In this document: piece after piece, positions 6,397 to 11,558 of the stretch | How positions within the stretch are numbered: the first letter of the stretch is position 1 | Layout: the number at the start of each line of letters is the position of its first letter | Source of the DNA: Acidobacteriota bacterium | GTDB lineage: Bacteria; Acidobacteriota; Aminicenantia; Aminicenantales; Saccharicenantaceae | NCBI GenBank assembly: GCA_003476685.1 | Contig: DMVN01000063.1 | Span: forward strand, 1-11,558 | Direction: 5' to 3' | DNA: 11,558 bases | The notes under the pieces: model-generated | What the model saw: only the letters and a program-made list of their open reading frames with translations | Database searches by the model: none | Told to the model about the DNA's origin: nothing | Program-made: the position numbers and the translations under genes

Positions 6397-8523
6397 TTAT
6401 CTATTATCTATTATTTTTAGAATTCTTTCTCGGAGCCTTTCCGGTCCGGTCCTCTGCTCCGAGGAAGAGACAATAACCCGGCCGTAGCAGTCTACGGCCT
6501 GAATGGTATAAAGATAACTCTGGTCTGCTTCCAGATATTTATCAATGTATACGACCTGACCGGAGGAGAAGTCCGTTTCGCTGAAAGTCTGGACAATCTG
6601 CGGAGTCGAACCACCGCCGGCCGGCTGCCTGGTCAGCCGGTAGCTATCGACATTAAAGGGCGCGGCTTTGCTGACCTGGATGGTTATCCGGGCATAACTG
6701 CGACGCAGTATCCAGGCCCTTTCCACCTTTCTTTCAACCTGGATATTAAGATTTATCTCAGGAATATAACCCGTTCCGCTCAGAGTGAGCAGGGCCTGGG
6801 GTGTGAAGGGGTCGTTGGAATTGATGCCAAAGGTCGAGGTCAGGGGCCCGGTGTTATAAGCATCGAAGCGGAAGGTCACCGCCTGGCTGCTTCCGGCCGG
6901 AATGACCAGGGGGAAAGCACTGGTCCGGCAGGAAAAATCCGAGGCCCCAGAAACACGGCTGATGCTGTTGACCAGCAAGGGGCCGTCTCCGTCATTATAG
7001 ATGGTCACCGCCAGGTCGGCCTGGGTGCAGATATTCACCGAGCCAAAATTCACCACAGAAGACGACAGGCGCAGGGCCGGGTTGGCTCCGGCCGTCATTC
7101 GAACTGAATAAACGGGCCCGGTGCCGCTTTCCACCAGCATACTCATCTCTGTGGGCGTTCCATCATACCTGACCGTGGCCGGGTAAGTAGACGGTCCGAA
7201 CACCGCACCCACCCGGTAAAAATCGGTTGAATTAAAACCACTGATACCCAGCTCGATTTCATCCAGGCCATCAGCCTGGATAAGCCTCAACAGTTTGTGC
7301 TCGGTGTAGGAATTGTCATAGAGAAAATTGGTGCCGTAGGAATTGAGTCTGGCGTCCACGTGCCAGACGGCCAAGCCCACGTTTCCTCCGTTGATGCTTA
7401 CTAGCCTGGAGTCGTTCCTGGTGGCATACCTGTTCTGCACCAGGAAGTATTCGTTGAAAATATCGCCGCTGACCGCCCCGGGGAAGAAAATCAGGGCTTC
7501 GGGATAATCACCGCTGGCTCTCAGAGTATAAACCTGGCTGCCGGAGCTGAAAACGGCCGGGGTCAGCCAGTCCAAAACAAACTTGGAAAAAGCGTTGTGG
7601 TCGTAACTGTTGGCATCCATCATATCAAAGCCACCCACTCCACCCTTCGGTCCCACCGAGGCGTCATAATCATAATAATCCGGAAGTCCCAGGGCATGGC
7701 CGGTTTCGTGGATGGCCACCAGCGGGGTGAACTGTCCATAGGGATAGTTATAAAGCTCCCACTGCCAGGAATATCTCCTCAGCCTCTTACCATCCAGCAC
7801 ATAACTGCTGTCGCCAAAAGTTGTCTGGTAGCCCCACCAGAAGGAAGCCCACTCCCCGTGGGGGCCAGTCCAGAAAACCAGGAAATAATCGATGTAGCCA
7901 TCGTTGTCGTTGTCGTACTGGGAAAAATCGTGCCCCTGGCCGTCGTAGTAGTTCAGGACTTCTTTAATCAGCGCCTGGCGGCCCTGGGTCGTTTCTTCCA
8001 CCTGCGACCGGTTGTAGGCCGTCGTGTACCAGCCGAGGACGTTGCCCTGAATGTCCAGCTGGCTGTAGGAGGCCCGCGAATAATAAGCCCTCATGGTTTC
8101 ATAGGGATAATTGGAGTCGTAAACGTCTTCGGTCCCGAAGAGTTTCTGGGCGATAAAATCGGCGCTGGTGATGGGAGCATAATCCTGAAAAGCAATCAGG
8201 ATAGCCAGGACCTTGACCTGACCCCGGGTGGGCATCCCGCGGCGATTGGGAGGCGGAGCCAGCAGCCGGCCAATCTGTTGTGGGCTGTAACCCTGAGCTT
8301 CCAGAGCCAGGCGCTTAACCCGGTAATTCAGGTGGGCCACTACCTCCGGGTCCATCCGGTGATTGCCGATTTCTCTGGCGGCCGCCACCCGGGCGGCATA
8401 ACTGCCATCCTGCTTGTATTTTTGAATTTGTTCTCTGGTGGGCGGCTCCAGAGCTGAGAGCCCGACGGATATCACCAGGAGCAGAAAGACAAGAAAAACG
8501 AAAACTCTTTTTTCTGTCAACAT
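6397..8523 (-). CDS. Exported M6-type zinc metalloprotease with Ig-like C-terminal modules
   Basis: The product is a secreted endopeptidase of the M6 (immune inhibitor A-like) type, 708 residues from MLTEKR. Residues 1-25 are a signal peptide (VFVFLVFLLLVISVGLSA). The catalytic region spans about 95-330: the zinc motif is H272-E273-T-G-H276-ALGLP-D282, followed by a Met-turn-like GGFDMMDAN (about 298-305). A DNDNDGYID stretch (204-212) looks like a calcium-binding loop. Residues about 483-586 (LRLSSSVVNFGSV, TIYNDGDGPL, GINSNDPF, LSGTG) match the Ig-like 'choice-of-anchor D' (ASPM/Hydin-like) module. Residues 593-690 may be a fibronectin III-like fold. No C-terminal sorting domain or LPXTG was seen, so it is either released or held by its Ig-like modules. 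The frame opens with GTG at 8544, but GGGGAG lies after that codon and 8 nt before the ATG at 8521-8523, so the shorter start is used. It is the first gene of an operon with the outer-membrane barrel gene. Confidence 0.88.
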   Translation of the reverse strand: MLTEKRVFVFLVFLLLVISVGLSALEPPTREQIQKYKQDGSYAARVAAAREIGNHRMDPEVVAHLNYRVKRLALEAQGYSPQQIGRLLAPPPNRRGMPTRGQVKVLAILIAFQDYAPITSADFIAQKLFGTEDVYDSNYPYETMRAYYSRASYSQLDIQGNVLGWYTTAYNRSQVEETTQGRQALIKEVLNYYDGQGHDFSQYDNDNDGYIDYFLVFWTGPHGEWASFWWGYQTTFGDSSYVLDGKRLRRYSWQWELYNYPYGQFTPLVAIHETGHALGLPDYYDYDASVGPKGGVGGFDMMDANSYDHNAFSKFVLDWLTPAVFSSGSQVYTLRASGDYPEALIFFPGAVSGDIFNEYFLVQNRYATRNDSRLVSINGGNVGLAVWHVDARLNSYGTNFLYDNSYTEHKLLRLIQADGLDEIELGISGFNSTDFYRVGAVFGPSTYPATVRYDGTPTEMSMLVESGTGPVYSVRMTAGANPALRLSSSVVNFGSVNICTQADLAVTIYNDGDGPLLVNSISRVSGASDFSCRTSAFPLVIPAGSSQAVTFRFDAYNTGPLTSTFGINSNDPFTPQALLTLSGTGYIPEINLNIQVERKVERAWILRRSYARITIQVSKAAPFNVDSYRLTRQPAGGGSTPQIVQTFSETDFSSGQVVYIDKYLEADQSYLYTIQAVDCYGRVIVSSSEQRTGPERLRERILKIIDNR

Positions 8524-8531
8524 CACATTGA

Positions 8532-8537
8532 CTCCCC
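8532..8537 (-). promoter_or_regulatory. Ribosome-binding site that sets the metalloprotease start
   Basis: GGGGAG reads on the minus strand (within GAGGGGAG), 8 nt before the ATG at 8523. It lies inside the frame opened by GTG 8544, which argues against that upstream start. Confidence 0.75.
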
Positions 8538-8564
8538 TCTTCACTTTTTCTCAACCTTAACTCT

Positions 8565-8592
8565 ATTATCCTGATAGAAATCGGGCTGTCAA
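8565..8592 (-). promoter_or_regulatory. Near-consensus sigma-70 promoter of the metalloprotease-barrel operon
   Basis: On the minus strand, TTGACA (8587-8592, perfect -35) is followed after 16 nt by GATAAT (8565-8570, 5 of 6 of the -10 consensus). Transcription would start about 35 nt before the ATG at 8523, leaving room for the Shine-Dalgarno. This is the strongest promoter match in the window. Confidence 0.75.
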
Positions 8593-8742
8593 ATAATATT
8601 TTCTTTCAGGTTAAGACATGGTATCCAGTTTAAGGGCAGTCTCTGGAAGCGGCGGGACGGCAGTCAGGCGATTGGAGCTGAGCCAGGTGGGGGTTAAAAA
8701 TTTACAAAGCCGGGAGCAGGTGCGCTTGGCTTTTCCAATCTG

Positions 8743-8770
8743 AATTATCTTTTTACTGATAAAGATAATT
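8743..8770. repeat. Perfect 10-bp inverted repeat, possible operator
   Basis: AATTATCTTT at 8743-8752 and AAAGATAATT at 8761-8770 are exact reverse complements separated by 8 nt. The arms are AT-rich and no T-tract follows, so a terminator is unlikely. It lies about 150 nt upstream of the protease -35 box and about 100 nt upstream of the symporter -35 box, a place suited to a dimeric regulator acting on one or both operons. Confidence 0.5.
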
Positions 8771-8870
8771 TCTGGGTCGGGCTCCGAAGGCCAAACTCCT
8801 GACACTTAAATTAGCGGGAGTCAGGGATGGGAGTGTTCTTTTCCAGAGAAGTGCGTCTCTTAAATTTTCT

Positions 8871-8900
8871 TTGTTGATAATTACCAGATTTGCTTATAAT
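8871..8900 (+). promoter_or_regulatory. Promoter of the symporter-fucosidase operon
   Basis: A perfect -10 TATAAT (8895-8900) is preceded by TTGATA (8874-8879) at a short 15-nt spacing, or by TTGTTG (8871-8876) at 18 nt. The leader to the ATG at 8950 would be about 43 nt and would include the hairpin at 8918-8933. Confidence 0.6.
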
Positions 8901-8917
8901 ATCCCTGATTTGCGCCG

Positions 8918-8933
8918 CCGGCTCAAGGGCCGG
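8918..8933 (+). other. Short GC hairpin in the symporter mRNA leader
   Basis: CCGGC and GCCGG form a 5-bp stem with a 6-nt loop (TCAAGG) that ends 5 nt before the Shine-Dalgarno AGGAG (8939-8943). It may protect the 5' end or tune access to the ribosome-binding site. It is too small to be a known riboswitch. Confidence 0.35.
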
Positions 8934-8949
8934 TTAAGAGGAGTTAAAG

Positions 8950-10494
8950 ATGCAACTTCACTGGTTGGACCTTTCAGTCTTTATTCTCTTCTTCATCGTG
9001 GTGGTTTCGGTCAGCATGTACAAAAGCCGCAAGGAACGGACCGGCACTGACTTCTTCCTGGCCGGTCGGGGACTGGTCTGGCCGCTGATCGGCTTTTCGC
9101 TGATTGCGGCCAACATCTCCACCGAGCATTTTGTCGGCATGTCCGGGCAGGCCGCCGGAGTTGCCGGGATGGCTGTGGCCAGCTATGAATGGATGGCCGC
9201 CATAACCCTGGTTTTCGTGGCCCTGTTTTTCCTGCCGAAATTCCTTCGTAGCGGCATCTACACCATCCCTGAGTTCCTGGAATACCGTTACAACCCGGCC
9301 GCCCGCGGCATCATGGCCTTCTACATGATCCTGATGTACACGCTGGTCAGCATCGCGGCTGTGGTCTATACCGGAGCCCTGGCCCTTCATACCATCTTCG
9401 ATTTCGACCTGGTAAAAGCGGTCTGGCTGATCGGCATCATTGCCGCCCTCTACACCACCTGGGGCGGGCTGAAAGCCGTGGCCTGGGCCGACCTGTTCCA
9501 GGGCTCGGCCCTGATCTTCGGCGGCCTGGTGACCATGGTCTTGGGTTTTAAGGCCGTGGGCGGGGTAGGGGCCTTCTTCGCCGCTAACCAGGACAAGCTG
9601 CACATGATCATGCCGGCCGACCACCCGGTCATCCCCTGGACCACCCTGGTCATCGGACTCTGGATACCCAATTTTTATTACTGGGGCCTGAACCAGTTCA
9701 TCACCCAGAGAACACTGGCCGCCAAGAGCTTGAAACAGGGCCAGCTGGGCATTATGTTCGCCGCTTTCCTGAAATTACTCATCCCCTTCATCATCGTCAT
9801 CCCGGGGATAATTTCTTACCAGCTTTACCGGGAACAGCTTCTGGCCCCCGGTCACACCACCGACCAGGCCTATCCTCTGCTCATCCGCAACCTGGTCGGG
9901 CCCGGGCTGAGAGGATTGATTCTGGCAGCCATTGCCGGAGCTGTTATCAGCACCCTCGGCTCACTGCTGAATTCGGTTTCCACCATCCTGACCATGGACC
10001 TTTACAAACGTCACCTGAAAAAAGACGCCAGCCAGGAATCCTTAATCAAGATTGGCCGGCTGGCTACCATCGTCTTCGTCCTGGCAGTCTGTCTGCTGGC
10101 ACCCAAGCTGGGTGACCCCAGGTTCAGGGGCATCTTCAACTACATCCAGGAATTCCAGGGGTTCGTCTCACCGGGAGTGCTGGCTGCCTTCGTCTTTGGC
10201 CTGTTTATCAAGAAAACGCCCCCCGCGGCCGGGGTAGCGGCCCTGGTACTGTCCGTTCCGGTCTATGGCTTCTTAAAATGGCAATTCGGTGACATCGCTT
10301 TTCTCAACCGGATTGCTATTAATTTTATCGTCCTGGTTGTAGTTATGGCCATCATCACTCTGGTCAAGCCACTGTCGCAACCGAAAGAATTGCCGGTCCA
10401 GGAAAATTTTGATATGCGCTCCACCCCGGTGCTCAAGTACCTGTGCGCCGCCATCATCATCCTGACCATAACCCTTTACATAATTTTCTGGTGA
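8950..10494 (+). CDS. SGLT-type sodium/sugar symporter (solute:sodium symporter family)
   Basis: The product is an inner-membrane Na+-coupled sugar importer of the SSS/SLC5 family. At 514 residues with hydrophobic segments throughout, it fits the usual 14-helix LeuT-type fold. Diagnostic stretches are DFFLAGRGLVWPLIGFSLIAANIS (about 34-57, split helix 1), YEWMAAITL (79-87), NFYYWGLNQFITQR (241-254) and GAVISTLGSLLNSVSTILTMD (330-350). Comparing from memory with Vibrio vSGLT, likely sugar contacts N55, E80, N241, Y244, W245, K275 and Q400 are kept, while Q69 becomes H60 and S91 becomes A83. The Na+-site Ser pair is S334-T335. The start follows AGGAG with 6 nt spacing. The gene lies 45 nt upstream of a GH29 fucosidase, so L-fucose or a fucosylated sugar is a plausible substrate (inference). 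Galactose or glucose cannot be excluded. Confidence 0.92.
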   Translation: MQLHWLDLSVFILFFIVVVSVSMYKSRKERTGTDFFLAGRGLVWPLIGFSLIAANISTEHFVGMSGQAAGVAGMAVASYEWMAAITLVFVALFFLPKFLRSGIYTIPEFLEYRYNPAARGIMAFYMILMYTLVSIAAVVYTGALALHTIFDFDLVKAVWLIGIIAALYTTWGGLKAVAWADLFQGSALIFGGLVTMVLGFKAVGGVGAFFAANQDKLHMIMPADHPVIPWTTLVIGLWIPNFYYWGLNQFITQRTLAAKSLKQGQLGIMFAAFLKLLIPFIIVIPGIISYQLYREQLLAPGHTTDQAYPLLIRNLVGPGLRGLILAAIAGAVISTLGSLLNSVSTILTMDLYKRHLKKDASQESLIKIGRLATIVFVLAVCLLAPKLGDPRFRGIFNYIQEFQGFVSPGVLAAFVFGLFIKKTPPAAGVAALVLSVPVYGFLKWQFGDIAFLNRIAINFIVLVVVMAIITLVKPLSQPKELPVQENFDMRSTPVLKYLCAAIIILTITLYIIFW

Positions 10495-10539
10495 GGGCCA
10501 AAGGAGATGGACAGAGCTTAACCCGGGGAAGATTGACCG

Positions 10540-11558
10540 ATGAGACTGCCCCTGTCAGCAAAACTTCTAATCGCTGTCCTGGCAACCATAGCCGCCGTCC
10601 TTTCCAGCCAGGCGCTTTTAAGCCTCTGGGCTGGATCCGGTGATCAGGAAATTCTACCTTCCAGGAATTTTCAGATAATCGAGCCGGGGGATACGGAAGA
10701 AACTATAATCTTAAAAGCGGCACGGGTGGTACCCACCAGGAGGCAACTCAAGTGGCAGTTCAGAGAGCTGGCCGCCTTCATTCATTTTGGCCTCAACACT
10801 TTTACCGACCGGGAACACGGCGATGGCACAGAGAACCCTTCTCTGTTCCAACCGACAGCCTTCAACCCCCGCCAATGGGCCAGGGTCCTGAAAGAAGCGG
10901 GTTTCAGGATGATAATCCTGACAGCCAAACACCACGATGGTTTTTGCCTCTGGCCAACCAGAACCACAGATTATTCGGTCAGGAAAAGCCCCTGGCGGCA
11001 GGGACGCGGGGATGTGGTTAAAGAAGTGGCCATGGCCTGCCGGGAAGAAGGCCTGGACCTCGGTCTTTATCTTTCGCCCTGGGACCGGCACGAAAAAAGC
11101 TATGGGACGCCTCAATACAATGAATTTTTCCGCCGCCAGCTCAAAGAGCTGCTGACTGATTACGGCCCGGTGGCCGAAGTCTGGTTTGACGGCTACTGCG
11201 GTGAAGGCCCGGGTGGCCGGAAGCAGGAATACGATTGGAATTCCTACTATCAACTAATCAGAAAACTCCAGCCGGAAGCGGTAATTGCCATAATGGGACC
11301 GGATGTTCGCTGGGTAGGCAACGAAAGCGGCCTGGCCCGGGACAGCGAGTGGAGCGTCCTTCCCCTCGACCTTCCCGAATCTTCCCTCAATCTGCTCCGG
11401 GCTGGCCGGTCAACCCTGGAACAGGTCTTTCAGCCAGGGAATGTGATGGGTGAGGACCTGGGCAGCCGAAAGGTAATTACCAGGGCCAGGGCTCTCTTCT
11501 GGTACCCGGCTGAAGTCGATGTCTCCATCAGGCCGGGCTGGTTTTACCACCAGAAAGA
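10540..11558 (+). CDS. Secreted GH29 alpha-L-fucosidase, C-terminus beyond the window
   Basis: The enzyme hydrolyses terminal alpha-L-fucose from glycans with retention of configuration. The frame is open from ATG 10540 to the window end (339 codons) without stop or frameshift. Residues 1-25 look like a signal peptide or N-terminal anchor (AKLLIAVLATIAAVLSSQAL), implying export. GH29 hallmarks follow in order: VVPTRRQLKWQ, AAFIHFGLNTFTDRE (H82), ILTAKHHDGFCLWP (H131-H132), SPWRQGRGDVVKE, GLYLSPWDRHE, and YGPVAEVWFDG, whose D217 aligns with the family's catalytic nucleophile. The pattern resembles the GH29-B branch, usually specific for alpha-1,3/1,4-linked fucose, but the acid/base residue cannot be placed with certainty. 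An in-frame stop at 10534-10536 excludes an earlier start. The ribosome-binding site is weak (GGGGAAG). The 45-nt gap after the symporter suggests one transcript. Confidence 0.92.
   Translation, partial: MRLPLSAKLLIAVLATIAAVLSSQALLSLWAGSGDQEILPSRNFQIIEPGDTEETIILKAARVVPTRRQLKWQFRELAAFIHFGLNTFTDREHGDGTENPSLFQPTAFNPRQWARVLKEAGFRMIILTAKHHDGFCLWPTRTTDYSVRKSPWRQGRGDVVKEVAMACREEGLDLGLYLSPWDRHEKSYGTPQYNEFFRRQLKELLTDYGPVAEVWFDGYCGEGPGGRKQEYDWNSYYQLIRKLQPEAVIAIMGPDVRWVGNESGLARDSEWSVLPLDLPESSLNLLRAGRSTLEQVFQPGNVMGEDLGSRKVITRARALFWYPAEVDVSIRPGWFYHQK

Larger units (their letters stand above)
8524..8949. other. Divergent regulatory region between the protease and symporter operons
   Basis: About 426 nt lie between two divergent operons, holding a promoter at each end and the inverted repeat at 8743-8770. 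ACTCC (8795-8799) and GGAGT (8817-8821) form a further short inverted pair with a 17-nt gap. A GTG-started 64-codon frame on the minus strand (8611-8805) has no ribosome-binding site and resembles no family I know, so it is not called as a gene. The remainder shows nothing I can assign. Confidence 0.55.

Noticed and set aside
7597..8457. A 286-codon open frame on the plus strand inside the metalloprotease gene
   Set aside because: It runs antisense to a gene with a signal peptide, zinc motif and recognisable domains. Its translation is repetitive Ile/Val/Gly without family features.
8611..8805. A 64-codon minus-strand frame in the divergent spacer
   Set aside because: It begins with GTG, lacks a ribosome-binding site, overlaps the perfect inverted repeat and resembles no known family.
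8974..9624. A 216-codon open frame on the minus strand inside the symporter gene
   Set aside because: It is antisense to clear transporter sequence, and its Gly/His/Asp/Gln-rich translation is typical of a shadow frame.
10711..11253. A 180-codon minus-strand frame inside the fucosidase gene
   Set aside because: It is antisense to GH29 hallmark motifs; the plus-strand frame is open to the window end with correct order of motifs.
1..11558. CRISPR arrays, tRNA or rRNA genes, insertion sequences and toxin-antitoxin pairs
   Set aside because: Reading both strands I saw no regularly spaced repeats, cloverleaf-like segments, transposase motifs or paired small ORFs. Covariance-model and repeat searches were not possible here.

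Overview
The window looks like chromosomal DNA of a Gram-negative-type (diderm) bacterium of moderate GC content. Several products carry signal peptides, one is a small outer-membrane barrel, and two promoters match the sigma-70 consensus well. The mix of a FecR-like/DUF6600-type aromatic-rich secreted protein, an M6-type metalloprotease with an Ig-like 'choice-of-anchor D' module, and a Na+ symporter next to a GH29 fucosidase is reminiscent of Candidatus Aminicenantes (OP8) or Acidobacteria-like heterotrophs. That placement rests on family composition only and is an inference.

Layout. Positions 1-368 (minus) hold the N-terminal part of the GTPase Era, cut by the window edge. Positions 480-2513 (minus) encode a large exported FecR-like/DUF6600-type protein. 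Positions 2819-3178 (plus) encode a small three-helix membrane protein of unknown role. A gene-poor stretch follows (3179-3500). Positions 3501-4310 (minus) encode a CPBP-family (CAAX-like) intramembrane protease. An AT-rich divergent spacer leads to a zinc-dependent polyol/alcohol dehydrogenase at 4670-5704 (plus). Positions 5806-8523 (minus) form a two-gene operon: an exported M6-type metalloprotease followed, 15 nt after its stop, by a small outer-membrane beta-barrel protein. This operon has a near-consensus promoter at 8565-8592. Positions 8950-11558 (plus) start a second operon: an SGLT-type sodium/sugar symporter followed by a secreted GH29 alpha-L-fucosidase, which is cut by the window end.

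Functional picture. The right half is an accessory scavenging region: an exported protease with an outer-membrane partner on one strand, and, divergently, a fucosidase that would release fucose from glycans with a Na+ symporter that could import the sugar. The divergent spacer between them (8524-8949) carries both promoters and a perfect 10-bp inverted repeat that may be a shared control site. The polyol dehydrogenase could act on imported sugars or polyols but is a separate transcription unit. I found no CRISPR array, tRNA, rRNA, intact mobile element or obvious defence system. The least understood items are the FecR-like/DUF6600-type protein and the protease-barrel operon.
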